64,000 nt of DNA, from assembly GCF_016907315.1 (NCBI RefSeq), contig NZ_JAFBBS010000001.1, forward strand, positions 2,790,001 to 2,854,000, written 5' to 3'. The stretch's first letter is position 1. Each line of letters starts with the position of its first letter. This document shows positions 1 to 7,485 of this stretch, one piece after another. The notes beneath the pieces are model-generated. The model was given only the letters and a program-made list of their open reading frames with translations, made no database searches and was not told the DNA's origin. Origin of the DNA: Microbacterium esteraromaticum. GTDB taxonomy: Bacteria > Actinomycetota > Actinomycetes > Actinomycetales > Microbacteriaceae. Made by a program: the position numbers and the translations under genes.

Positions 1-500
1 GCGAACAGGTAGCCGAGCACGACGAATTCCTCCTGGACGGATGCCCGAGCCGCTGACAGCAGCAGGATCGGCACCGTCCACCAGTGCGCGTCGAGACCGG
101 CCGGATCGACAGCCACGAACCACCCGAGTCCGCGTCCGACGAGGTAGAGCCCGATGCCGGGGATGCCGATCGCGGCGACGAGCCCGATTCCCCAGCCGAT
201 GTCGCGCACCGGACGCGTGCCGTCCAGCCCCAGCATCCCGAGATGCGGCCTGTGCGACTGCCAGAGCAGGAAGCACACGAGAAGGACGGGCACGATGCCG
301 AAACCGATCGACAGCAGCTGGTAGATGAGATCGAACACCTCGCGGTCGCTGCGCGACGGGTTCAGCGTGGCGGTCTGATCGGCCAGGGGAGTGGAGTCGG
401 TGAGGCGGTAGGCGAGCTGCACGATCGCATAGACCGCCGCCTGCCCGAGCCCGAGCGCGAGCACGATCCCGATCTCCCACCACAGGCGCTTCCGATTCAC
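1..500 (-). CDS. CPBP-family intramembrane metalloprotease (partial, C-terminus outside window)
   Basis: The visible 166 residues read as a polytopic membrane protein with hydrophobic segments near residues 8-28, 55-77 and 98-120. Close to the window edge is the motif S-V-Q-E-E-F-V-V-L-G-Y-L-F, which matches motif 1 (the di-glutamate metal-site motif) of the CPBP/Abi family in its actinobacterial form. Members are intramembrane proteases used in prenyl-protein processing or self-immunity; the substrate here is unknown. The GTG start at 500 is chosen because a -10-like TAGCAT (508-513) lies 7 bases upstream, which suggests a leaderless transcript. It is divergent from typA. The C-terminal half with the second histidine motif is not visible. 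Confidence 0.75.
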   Translation of the reverse strand, partial: MNRKRLWWEIGIVLALGLGQAAVYAIVQLAYRLTDSTPLADQTATLNPSRSDREVFDLIYQLLSIGFGIVPVLLVCFLLWQSHRPHLGMLGLDGTRPVRDIGWGIGLVAAIGIPGIGLYLVGRGLGWFVAVDPAGLDAHWWTVPILLLSAARASVQEEFVVLGYLF

Positions 501-654
501 CCTTCCGATGCTAGGTGCCTGCTCCCAGGTACGACGTGCGGCCATACGCTATTCTGGAACGTCGCTCACGTTCATTCGGTGCACGAACCGTCTCGCTGAC
601 GCTCGTCCGGTACAGCGGCATCTCTCACCTACGACTCCGCATTGGACTTCTTGA

Positions 655-2571
655 ATGGCGCACGCCCTCCGCTCTGACCTCCGAAACGTCGCGATCGTCG
701 CACACGTCGACCACGGCAAGACCACCCTCGTCGACGCGATGCTCCGCCAGACCGGCTCGTTCGGCTCTCACGAGCACATGGAAGAGCGCGCGATGGACTC
801 GAACGACCTCGAGCGTGAGAAGGGCATCACGATCCTCGCCAAGAACACGGCGATCACGTACAACGGTGTCCACACCGAGACTCCGATCACGATCAACGTG
901 ATCGACACCCCCGGCCACGCCGACTTCGGCGGTGAGGTCGAGCGCGGTCTGTCGATGGTCGACGGCGTCGTACTGCTCGTCGACGCCTCCGAGGGGCCGC
1001 TGCCGCAGACCCGCTTCGTGCTGCGCAAGGCGCTCGAGGCCAAGCTCCCCGTCATCCTGCTGGTCAACAAGACCGACCGCCCAGACGCCCGCATCGCCGA
1101 GGTCGAGGAAGAGGCGCACGACCTGCTGCTCGGACTCGCCTCCGACCTCGTCGACGATGTTCCCGACCTCGACGTCGACGCGCTGCTCGACGTGCCGGTG
1201 GTCTACGCCTCCGGCCGCGCCGGCGCCGCGTCGCGCAACCGCCCCGCGAACGGCGACCTGCCCGACAACGACGACCTCGAGCCGCTGTTCGAGGCGATCC
1301 TCGAGCACGTGCCCGCGCCCTCGTACGACGACGAGGCGCCGCTGCAGGCTTGGGTCACGAACCTCGACTCCTCGGCGTTCCTCGGTCGCCTCGCCCTGCT
1401 GCGCGTGTTCAACGGCACCCTGAAGAAGGGCCAGACGGTGGCGTGGGTCCGTCAGGACGGCACCACGCAGAACGCTCGCATCACCGAGCTGCTCATGACC
1501 AAGGCCCTCGACCGCTACCCCGCCGAGTCGGCGGGCCCCGGCGACATCGCCGTGATCGCCGGCTTCGCCGACATCATGATCGGCGAGACCATCGCCGACC
1601 CCGAAGACGTGCGCCCGCTGCCGCAGATCACGGTCGATGAACCGTCGATCTCGATGACCATCGGCACCAACACCTCGCCGCTCGTCGGCAAGGTCAAGGG
1701 CCACAAGCTCACCGCCCGCATGGTGAAGGACCGCCTCGACCGCGAGCTGATCGGCAACGTGTCGCTGCGCGTGAACGACATCGGCCGCCCCGACGCCTGG
1801 GAGGTGCAGGGCCGTGGTGAGCTGCAGCTCGCCATCCTCGTCGAGAACATGCGTCGCGAGGGCTTCGAGCTCACCGTGGGCAAGCCGCAGGTCGTCACCC
1901 GGAAGATCGACGGCAAGGTGCACGAGCCCTACGAGCACCTGACCATCGATGTGCCCGAAGAGCACCTCGGCGCGGTCACCCAGCTGATGGCGAATCGTCG
2001 TGGCCGCATGGACAACATGATCAACCACGGCACCGGCTGGATCCGCATGGAGTTCATCGTGCCGTCGCGCGGTCTGATCGGCTTCCGCACGGAGTTCCTC
2101 TCGATCACGCGCGGCACCGGCATCGCGAATGCGATCTCGCACGGCTACGACGAGTGGGCCGGTTCCATCGTCGCGCGCCAGAACGGCTCGATCGTCGCCG
2201 ACCGCGCGGGAGTCGTGACTCCGTTCGCCATGATCGCCCTGCAGGAGCGCATGTCGTTCTTCGTCAAGCCCACCGAAGAGGTCTACGAGGGCATGGTCGT
2301 GGGTGAGAACTCGCGCGCCGACGACATGGATGTGAACATCACCAAGGAGAAGAAGCTCACCAACATGCGCTCGGCGACCGCAGACTCGTTCGAGTCGATG
2401 ACGCCCCCGCGCATCCTCTCGCTGGAGGAGTCGCTCGAGTTCGCTCGCGAGGACGAGTGCGTCGAGGTGACGCCCGAAGCCGTGCGCATCCGCAAGGTGA
2501 TCCTCGACCAGACCACTCGCGGTCGCGAGGCATCGCGTCTGAAGCGCCAGGACGCGAACGCCAACGCCTGA
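655..2571 (+). CDS. typA: GTP-binding protein TypA/BipA
   Basis: A 638-residue translational GTPase of the usual TypA length. The G1 loop A-H-V-D-H-G-K-T is at about residues 16-23, the switch [12 protein letters not shown] at about 85-94, and N-K-T-D near 140. The EF-Tu-like domain II, EF-G-like domains III and V and the TypA-specific C-terminal domain follow without interruption. TypA binds ribosomes and helps 50S assembly and growth under stress, mainly in the cold. The ATG at 655 has no clear Shine-Dalgarno. A -10-like TATTCT at 548-553 would give a leader of about 95 bases. A strong terminator follows directly, so the gene is probably monocistronic. Confidence 0.97.
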   Translation: MAHALRSDLRNVAIVAHVDHGKTTLVDAMLRQTGSFGSHEHMEERAMDSNDLEREKGITILAKNTAITYNGVHTETPITINVIDTPGHADFGGEVERGLSMVDGVVLLVDASEGPLPQTRFVLRKALEAKLPVILLVNKTDRPDARIAEVEEEAHDLLLGLASDLVDDVPDLDVDALLDVPVVYASGRAGAASRNRPANGDLPDNDDLEPLFEAILEHVPAPSYDDEAPLQAWVTNLDSSAFLGRLALLRVFNGTLKKGQTVAWVRQDGTTQNARITELLMTKALDRYPAESAGPGDIAVIAGFADIMIGETIADPEDVRPLPQITVDEPSISMTIGTNTSPLVGKVKGHKLTARMVKDRLDRELIGNVSLRVNDIGRPDAWEVQGRGELQLAILVENMRREGFELTVGKPQVVTRKIDGKVHEPYEHLTIDVPEEHLGAVTQLMANRRGRMDNMINHGTGWIRMEFIVPSRGLIGFRTEFLSITRGTGIANAISHGYDEWAGSIVARQNGSIVADRAGVVTPFAMIALQERMSFFVKPTEEVYEGMVVGENSRADDMDVNITKEKKLTNMRSATADSFESMTPPRILSLEESLEFAREDECVEVTPEAVRIRKVILDQTTRGREASRLKRQDANANA

Positions 2572-2588
2572 TCAGGCTGATCTGCGCG

Positions 2589-2615
2589 AAGACCCCGGCC
2601 CACGGCCGGGGTCTT
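2589..2615 (+). terminator. Rho-independent-type terminator of typA
   Basis: A perfect 12-bp stem, AAGACCCCGGCC (2589-2600) with GGCCGGGGTCTT (2604-2615), closes a CAC loop 18 bases after the typA stop. There is no long T tract, as is common in actinobacteria. Confidence 0.85.
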
Positions 2616-2657
2616 CGTCGTCCGGCCCTCGCAAGGAGGGCGGGTGCAGGGGCTGAG

Positions 2658-2678
2658 ATAACGAACTCATAACATACT
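2658..2678 (+). promoter_or_regulatory. Direct repeat ATAACG/ATAACA and likely promoter of the muralytic gene
   Basis: ATAACG (2658-2663) and ATAACA (2669-2674) form a direct repeat with an 11-base period. This is the geometry bound by OmpR-type response regulators such as actinobacterial MtrA, which controls cell-wall hydrolase genes. A -10-like CATACT (2673-2678) overlaps it. Transcription from here would give a leader of about 170 bases. That leader contains a 9-bp stem TTCCCGAGA/TCTCGGGAA (2679-2687/2703-2711), a 5-bp hairpin GGGCA/TGCCC (2714-2728) and a repeated CCAGGTGGG (2727-2735, 2749-2757). The regulator assignment is inference. Confidence 0.35.
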
Positions 2679-2856
2679 TTCCCGAGAGCGATGAGGCGGC
2701 ATTCTCGGGAAGCGGGCATGTTCTGCCCAGGTGGGCGCAGGGTTTCATCCAGGTGGGGCAGTCAGGCTTGTTCCTCGTGCCCGGGAAACGACGCTCCCAT
2801 GAGCGCGCCCCGCGAGGGTCCGGGCCATCGACAACCCGAAGGTCGAACCCCCTCCC

Positions 2857-3729
2857 ATGATCGATACCCTGAACACCCGCGCGTCTCAGCGCGTCTCCCA
2901 TGTGGCAACAGCCCACTCCCGTATGCGTCGCCCTCTCATCGCCGTGGCCATCGGCGCGGTGCTCGCGGCCTCCGCCGCTGCTGGCGCAGTCTTCGCTCCG
3001 GCCGCTCTCGGCGCGATCCCGTCGGAGCAGGCGCTTGATCAGGCGGCGGACGCCGCGGATGACGGCAAGATCGCCCTGGTCAACGCGGAGTCTCTGAACA
3101 ACGTGGTCGCCGGCGTCGACTTCCCGATGCAGACCGAGACGACCCGTGTCGACCTGACCGACCTGAGGACCGACGTGAAGCGTCTCGGCCGAGCAGATCA
3201 GCTGTCGTCGGAGCAGGTCTCCGAGCTGACCGCCGAGGTCGTGCTCGGCACGGTCATCGTGCAGTCCAAGACGTCTGACCTGCAGGACGCCCTGACCGCT
3301 GCGAAGGCCGCGGAAGCCGCCCGGGTCAAGGCGGAGGCCGAGCGCATCGCCGCTGAGAAGGCGGCCAAGGAGGCTGCAGAGAAGAAGCGCCGCGCGGCAG
3401 CGGCCCTCGCTGCGGCGAACACCCCCGACGGTGCGAAGGCCGTGGCCCGCGCCATGGCGGCAGAGCGCTACGGCTGGGGTGAGGGCGAGTTCTCGTGCCT
3501 CGCGAACCTCTGGACCAAGGAGTCGGGCTGGAACTACAAGGCCTACAACGAGAACGGTGGCGCCACGGGCATCCCTCAGGCCCTTCCCGGCAGCAAGATG
3601 GCCACGGCAGGAGCCGATTGGCGCACGAACGCCGCGACGCAGATCGCCTGGGGCCTCGGCTACATCGATCGCGCCTACGGCTCGCCGTGCGCCGCCTGGG
3701 GCCACTCGCAGGCCGTCAACTGGTACTGA
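2857..3729 (+). CDS. Secreted lytic-transglycosylase-like / aggregation-promoting-factor C-terminal domain protein
   Basis: 290 residues. A basic N-terminus and a hydrophobic stretch at about 27-50 act as signal peptide or anchor. An Ala/Glu/Lys-rich coiled coil follows (about 145-190), then a C-terminal lysozyme-like domain (about 195-290). That domain has W-T-K-E-S-G-W, with the presumed catalytic Glu, then the conserved G-G-A-T-G-I-P-Q-A-L-P-G-S-K-M, two cysteines that could form a disulfide, and a terminal N-W-Y typical of the family. It probably cleaves or remodels peptidoglycan outside the membrane. The ATG at 2857 lacks a good ribosome site; the ATG at 2923 (M-R-R-P-L) is an alternative. 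It stands alone, with a long structured leader. Confidence 0.8.
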   Translation: MIDTLNTRASQRVSHVATAHSRMRRPLIAVAIGAVLAASAAAGAVFAPAALGAIPSEQALDQAADAADDGKIALVNAESLNNVVAGVDFPMQTETTRVDLTDLRTDVKRLGRADQLSSEQVSELTAEVVLGTVIVQSKTSDLQDALTAAKAAEAARVKAEAERIAAEKAAKEAAEKKRRAAAALAAANTPDGAKAVARAMAAERYGWGEGEFSCLANLWTKESGWNYKAYNENGGATGIPQALPGSKMATAGADWRTNAATQIAWGLGYIDRAYGSPCAAWGHSQAVNWY

Positions 3730-3747
3730 GGCCAGCGGCCGCGGCGG

Positions 3748-4293
3748 TCAGCGCAGCTCCGACACCAGCACCGCGCTGGTGCCGGGGCTGCGCGCCTCGA
3801 AGATGTGGGCCGCGTCGCCCGCGTACGACAGGTAATCGCCGGGGTGCAGCAGCTCCGGAGCGTCGGCCGGGCCGATCAGCGCCTCGCCGCTGACCAGCAC
3901 GACGTGCTCTGTCGTGCCGGTGTGGTGGGGGAGCGATCGCCTCGGCTCTCCTGGCTCGGCCTGGATGAGGTAGATGTCGCGACGTGTTCCGGGGGCCGCA
4001 GCCGAGAGCAGGGTGGCGAGGTAGGGGGATGCCGCTGACGGCACTCCGGCGTGATCGCCGAGCCGGATGAGCCGCGATGCCGGCGCACGGTCTTCGACCA
4101 GGGTTGCGAAGGGGACGCCCAGTGCATCGCCGATCGCCCAGAGCGTCTCGACGCTCGGGTTGCCTGCGCCGCTCTCCAGCTGCGAGATCGTCGCCTTCGA
4201 CACGCTCGCGCGTCGTGCGAGCTCGGACACCGACAGTCCTGCCCCCTCTCGTTCGCGACGAAGAGAGTGGGCGAGGCGCTCCCGCAGTTCCAT
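3748..4293 (-). CDS. XRE-family regulator with C-terminal cupin domain
   Basis: 181 residues: a helix-turn-helix of the lambda-repressor/XRE type at about 12-66 (S-V-S-E-L-A-R-R-A-S-V-S-K-A-T-I-S-Q-L-E), then a cupin-2 sensor barrel at about 105-178. It sits back to back with azlCD, the usual arrangement for a local regulator of an AzlCD exporter, and probably senses an amino acid or related ligand. Its ATG is preceded by -10-like CATACT (4300-4305) with a 6-base spacer, so the message should be leaderless. The palindrome AACGATCGTT just upstream would allow autoregulation. A tail-to-tail gap of only 18 bases separates it from the muralytic gene. Confidence 0.88.
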   Translation of the reverse strand: MELRERLAHSLRREREGAGLSVSELARRASVSKATISQLESGAGNPSVETLWAIGDALGVPFATLVEDRAPASRLIRLGDHAGVPSAASPYLATLLSAAAPGTRRDIYLIQAEPGEPRRSLPHHTGTTEHVVLVSGEALIGPADAPELLHPGDYLSYAGDAAHIFEARSPGTSAVLVSELR

Positions 4294-4308
4294 GCGTTCA
4301 GTATGTCA

Positions 4309-4351
4309 AACGATCGTTCAACTTGACTGCACGACGGTAGCTGTTCAGAAT
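4309..4351. promoter_or_regulatory. Divergent xre/azlC promoters with candidate operator
   Basis: A perfect 10-bp palindrome AACGATCGTT (4309-4318) lies directly upstream of the regulator's -10 and next to the azlC -35. For azlC, TTGACT (4323-4328) and CAGAAT (4346-4351) are 17 bases apart, close to a textbook sigma-70 promoter. The expected start site falls on the ATG at 4359. The palindrome is the best operator candidate for the adjacent XRE protein; that is inferred from position only. Confidence 0.5.
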
Positions 4352-4358
4352 GATGATC

Positions 4359-5096
4359 ATGCGTTCATCAGAGCGAACAGTGGTGCATGACCAGGCCCGC
4401 AGAGAGGTCTGGCGCGAGGGGCTTGGCGTGGCCATCGCCACGAGCGCCTATGGCATCTCTTTCGGCGCCCTGTCAGTGGCATCCGGACTCGACGTCTGGC
4501 AGACGTGCGTGCTCAGCCTGCTGATGTTCACCGGGGGATCCCAGTTCGCCTTCATCGGCGTCTTCGGTGCAGGTGGCGTCGCCGCCCTCCCGTCGGCGAT
4601 CGCTTCGGCCGCTCTGCTCGGGGTGCGCAACGTCGCCTACGGCATGCGGATGTCGTCGATCATCGGCGACGGCTTCTGGCGTCGTGCTGCAGCTGCCCAG
4701 GTGACCATCGACGAGTCGACCGCCGTCGCGATCTCCCAGGAGCGCCCGCACCTGCGTCGTCTGGGGTTCTGGCTCACCGGGCTGGGGGTGTTCATCGGCT
4801 GGAACCTCATGACCCTCGCCGGGGCCCTGCTGGGCGACGTGCTGGGGGACCCGAAGACGTGGGGGCTCGATGCGGCCGCAGCCGCCGCCTTCCTCGCTCT
4901 GCTGTGGCCCCGCCTCAAACAGCGGCAGGCCATCGCGGTCGGTGTGGCTGCGGCCGTGGTGGCGGCCAGCCTCACGCCGTTCCTCATGCCGGGCCTGCCC
5001 GTGCTCGTGGCAGCGTTCGTCGCGATCCTCGTCGGGTGGTTCAACTGGCTCGGGCGTGACGCCCCGCAGCAGCCGCTGCAGGGGGTCGACGCGTGA
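4359..5096 (+). CDS. azlC: AzlC-family branched-chain amino acid exporter, large subunit
   Basis: 245 residues with about seven transmembrane segments and the AzlC signature S-Y-G-I-S-F-G-A-L and F-T-G-G-S-Q-F-A-F-I-G near the N-terminus. AzlC with AzlD forms an inner-membrane exporter of branched-chain amino acids or analogues. An ATG at 4350 is also in frame. The ATG at 4359 is preferred because the strong -10 CAGAAT ends 7 bases before it, which would make the transcript leaderless. It shares the GTGA overlap with azlD, so the two are translationally coupled. The divergent XRE/cupin gene is the likely regulator. Confidence 0.9.
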   Translation: MRSSERTVVHDQARREVWREGLGVAIATSAYGISFGALSVASGLDVWQTCVLSLLMFTGGSQFAFIGVFGAGGVAALPSAIASAALLGVRNVAYGMRMSSIIGDGFWRRAAAAQVTIDESTAVAISQERPHLRRLGFWLTGLGVFIGWNLMTLAGALLGDVLGDPKTWGLDAAAAAAFLALLWPRLKQRQAIAVGVAAAVVAASLTPFLMPGLPVLVAAFVAILVGWFNWLGRDAPQQPLQGVDA

Positions 5097-5407
5097 CGGT
5101 CTGGAGTGCGGTGCTGCTCGCCGCGTGCATCTGCGTGGGGCTCAAGGTCGCCGGCTACCTGGTTCCGGCGCGGCTGCTCGAGGCGCCCCGGCCGGCGCGG
5201 ATCTCGGATCTGCTGACGGTGGCGCTGCTCGGTGCGCTGGTCGCGGTGCAGACGCTCGGCGCGGGGCAGGCCGTGGTGGTGGATGCCCGGGTGCCGGCTG
5301 TCCTCGTCGCCGCAGGCCTCCTGTGGATGCGGCAGTCCTTCCTCGTCGTCGTCTTCGCTGCAGCGGCCGTAGCCGCCCTGCTGCGGATGCTCGGGCTCGC
5401 GTCTTGA
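5093..5407 (+). CDS. azlD: AzlD-family transporter small subunit
   Basis: 104 residues with three to four hydrophobic helices, the length and composition of AzlD, the small partner of AzlC. The conserved basic/proline stretch V-P-A-R-L-L-E-A-P-R-P-A-R follows the first helix, as in the family. The GTG start overlaps the azlC stop by 4 bases. A strong hairpin follows 13 bases after the stop and closes the two-gene operon. Confidence 0.88.
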   Translation: MTVWSAVLLAACICVGLKVAGYLVPARLLEAPRPARISDLLTVALLGALVAVQTLGAGQAVVVDARVPAVLVAAGLLWMRQSFLVVVFAAAAVAALLRMLGLAS

Positions 5408-5420
5408 CTCCGTCCCGTCG

Positions 5421-5448
5421 GCTTTCCCCCGCACAGCCGGGGGAAAGC
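5421..5448 (+). terminator. Terminator after azlCD
   Basis: An 11-bp perfect stem GCTTTCCCCCG (5421-5431) with CGGGGGAAAGC (5438-5448) and a 6-base loop lies between azlD and the next gene. No T tract. Confidence 0.75.
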
Positions 5449-5469
5449 ACCGCGCAGTAGGCTGAGTCC

Positions 5470-5871
5470 GTGCGCAGAATGCTCTCTCGCGGCCTCTCAT
5501 GGCTGGCCGCCGCCTTCGTCGGAGCCGTCTACGGCATCGCCGCGACCATCGCGCACAGCTTCACGATCGGACCGATCCCCGTCGGCATGATCCTCGGGTC
5601 GATCGCCTGCGCCGCACTGCTCGTCGCCCTGCGTGCCCTGACGCGCGATCGCTGGGCCGCACTGGCCGCGGGCCTCGGCATGCTCGCTCTGCTGCTCGTG
5701 ATCTCGCAGCGGGGGCCCGGCGGGTCGATCATCGTGCCGAACACCCCGCTCGGCAACATCTGGATGTACGTCGCCGCAGGCATCGTGATGCTCGTCGTGG
5801 CCTGGCCCGACACGTCGCGGCTGCGTGCGCTGTCGGCGGGCACGGCCGCTCCTCGGGGCGAGGCGCGCTGA
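5470..5871 (+). CDS. Small integral membrane protein (DUF6113-like)
   Basis: 133 residues with four hydrophobic segments (about 8-27, 33-52, 60-80 and 96-116) and an Arg-rich tail. I do not recognise a function. Its position directly before ferredoxin and dapC resembles the DUF6113-type membrane gene found there in other actinobacteria; that family call is tentative. The GTG start follows -10-like TAGGCT (5458-5463) with an exact 6-base spacer and no ribosome site, so it is probably leaderless. Ferredoxin has its own -10, so the two are not obligately cotranscribed. Confidence 0.65.
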   Translation: MRRMLSRGLSWLAAAFVGAVYGIAATIAHSFTIGPIPVGMILGSIACAALLVALRALTRDRWAALAAGLGMLALLLVISQRGPGGSIIVPNTPLGNIWMYVAAGIVMLVVAWPDTSRLRALSAGTAAPRGEAR

Positions 5872-5890
5872 GGGGTCGTAGACTGATCAC

Positions 5891-6211
5891 GTGACGTACG
5901 TGATCGCCCTTCCCTGCGTCGATGTCAAGGACCGCGCCTGCATCGACGAGTGCCCCGTGGACTGCATCTACGAAGGTGAGCGGATGCTGTACATCCACCC
6001 CGACGAGTGCGTGGACTGCGGCGCCTGCGAGCCCGTCTGCCCCGTCGAGGCGATCTACTACGAAGACGACCTGCCGGAGGAGTGGGCCGACTACTACAAG
6101 GCCAACGTCGAGTTCTTCAACGAGATCGGCTCTCCCGGCGGCGCCTCGAAGGTCGGCGTGTACGACTTCGACCACGCGGTGGTCACCGCGCTCCCCCCGC
6201 AGGGGGAGTAG
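5891..6211 (+). CDS. fdxA: Seven-iron ferredoxin (3Fe-4S/4Fe-4S)
   Basis: 106 residues, the standard length of actinobacterial FdxA/FdxC. Cysteines at about 9, 17, 21 and 25 (P-C-V-D-V-K-D-R-A-C-I-D-E-C-P-V-D-C) and the run C-V-D-C-G-A-C-E-P-V-C-P supply one 3Fe-4S and one 4Fe-4S cluster. It is a cytosolic low-potential electron carrier for cytochromes P450 and other oxidoreductases. The GTG start follows -10-like TAGACT (5879-5884) by 6 bases, so it is leaderless. dapC begins at the base after its TAG stop, so both lie on one transcript. Confidence 0.96.
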   Translation: MTYVIALPCVDVKDRACIDECPVDCIYEGERMLYIHPDECVDCGACEPVCPVEAIYYEDDLPEEWADYYKANVEFFNEIGSPGGASKVGVYDFDHAVVTALPPQGE

Positions 6212-7324
6212 GTGGGGGTCCGGGATCTCGCGGATTACCCGTGGGACGCGGTGGTGCCCTACCGCGAGCGGGCGTCCCAGCATCCGGATGGACTCGTCGA
6301 CCTCTCGATCGGCTCGCCGGTCGATCCGACGCCCGAGGTGATCCGCCGTGCGCTCGCCGAGGCGACGGACGCGCATGCCTACCCGCAGACCGTCGGCACC
6401 GTCGACGTGCGACGCGCCATCGTCGACTGGTACGCCCGCCGGCGCGGCGTGCCCGATCTGACCGATGCCAACGTCATGCCGACGATCGGCTCGAAGGAGC
6501 TCGTGGCGCTGCTGCCCCTGCTGCTCGGCATCGGACCCGGCGACATCGTCGTGCATCCGCGAGTCGCCTACCCGACTTACGCGGTCGGCGCTGCCGTCGT
6601 GGGAGCGGCTGCCGTCGCCGCCGACGACCCCGCCGAATGGCCGGAGGGCGCCAAGCTCATCTGGATCAACACGCCGGGCAACCCCGACGGCCGCACCTGG
6701 AACGTCGAGGAGCTGAGTGCCGCCGTGCGTCGTGCGCGCGAGCTGGGTGCGGTGCTCGCGAGCGACGAGTGCTACGCCGAGCTGGGATGGGATGGACCCT
6801 GGCGGACCGAGTCGATCCCGTCGGTTCTCGACCCTCGGGTCACCGACGGCAGCCGGGCGAACCTGCTCAGCGTGTACTCCCTCAGCAAGCAGTCGAATCT
6901 TGCGGGGTACCGCGCGGCGTTCATCGCCGGATGCTCGAAGCTCATCGCCGAGGTCCTCGCGGCGCGCAAGCATCTCGGCCTCATGCCACCCGCCCCTGTG
7001 CAGCACGCCATGGCCGTCGCACTGCGCGACGACGAGCACGTGGAGACGCAGAAGCGGCTCTACCGTGAGCGGCGCGAGGTGCTGCTGCCCGCGCTCGTCG
7101 CCGCCGGCTTCCGCATCGACGGGTCAGAGGCAGGACTCTATCTCTGGGCCACGGAGGGGCGCGACGCCTGGGAATCGATGGACCGCCTCGCCTCTCTGGG
7201 CATCCTCGCCGGTCCAGGACACTTCTACGGCGATCACTCGGGCCGGCACGTGAGGCTCTCGCTCACCGCACCCCTAGAGCGGGTGCAGCAGGCGGCCGCC
7301 CGACTGGCGTCCGCTGCGCAGTGA
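6212..7324 (+). CDS. dapC: Succinyldiaminopimelate transaminase
   Basis: 370 residues, fold-type I PLP aminotransferase. The PLP lysine is in S-V-Y-S-L-S-K-Q-S-N-L-A-G-Y-R, the substrate-binding N-T-P-G-N-P-D-G and the S-D-E-C-Y loop precede it, and a C-terminal R-L-S-L carboxylate-binding arginine is present. It converts N-succinyl-2-amino-6-oxopimelate to N-succinyl-LL-diaminopimelate for lysine and peptidoglycan. GTG at 6212 is preceded by AGGGGGAG in the ferredoxin stop region. dapD and dapE lie 4-5 kb downstream, so three consecutive steps of the succinylase branch are near each other. A second aminotransferase at 50975-52174 belongs to a family that also includes a proposed DapC. Confidence 0.9.
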   Translation: MGVRDLADYPWDAVVPYRERASQHPDGLVDLSIGSPVDPTPEVIRRALAEATDAHAYPQTVGTVDVRRAIVDWYARRRGVPDLTDANVMPTIGSKELVALLPLLLGIGPGDIVVHPRVAYPTYAVGAAVVGAAAVAADDPAEWPEGAKLIWINTPGNPDGRTWNVEELSAAVRRARELGAVLASDECYAELGWDGPWRTESIPSVLDPRVTDGSRANLLSVYSLSKQSNLAGYRAAFIAGCSKLIAEVLAARKHLGLMPPAPVQHAMAVALRDDEHVETQKRLYRERREVLLPALVAAGFRIDGSEAGLYLWATEGRDAWESMDRLASLGILAGPGHFYGDHSGRHVRLSLTAPLERVQQAAARLASAAQ

Positions 7325-7336
7325 GGTTTTTGTGCG

Positions 7337-7403
7337 CATCAGCCTCTGATGGCGCCGATCTCTTGGCGGATGTCACAGTAGGCCGACGGCACGACTAGGC
7401 TGT
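7337..7403 (+). promoter_or_regulatory. gltA promoter region with small inverted repeat
   Basis: A -10-like TAGGCT (7398-7403) would start a leader of about 75 bases. CATCAG (7337-7342) and CTGATG (7346-7351) form a 6-bp inverted repeat around CCT roughly 50 bases upstream, a possible operator or the end of the dapC transcript. No clear -35 is visible. Confidence 0.4.
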
Positions 7404-7485
7404 AGGGGCGATGGGGTCCCACGCGACCCGGCGCTGCGTGCGTCTCACATCGCCTACGACGATACGAACGCAGCAGGAGGTTGGC

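Noticed and set aside
625..2142. Open frame of 505 codons antisense to typA
   Set aside because: Shadow frame of a strongly conserved gene; no recognisable domain and no promoter or ribosome site of its own.
2679..2856. Cyclic-di-AMP (ydaO/yuaA) riboswitch before the muralytic gene
   Set aside because: The conserved cores expected for this riboswitch, such as the A-G-C-C-C-G-A region followed by C-A-G-C-U-A/C-A-C-C, are not present on the coding strand; only generic hairpins are seen.
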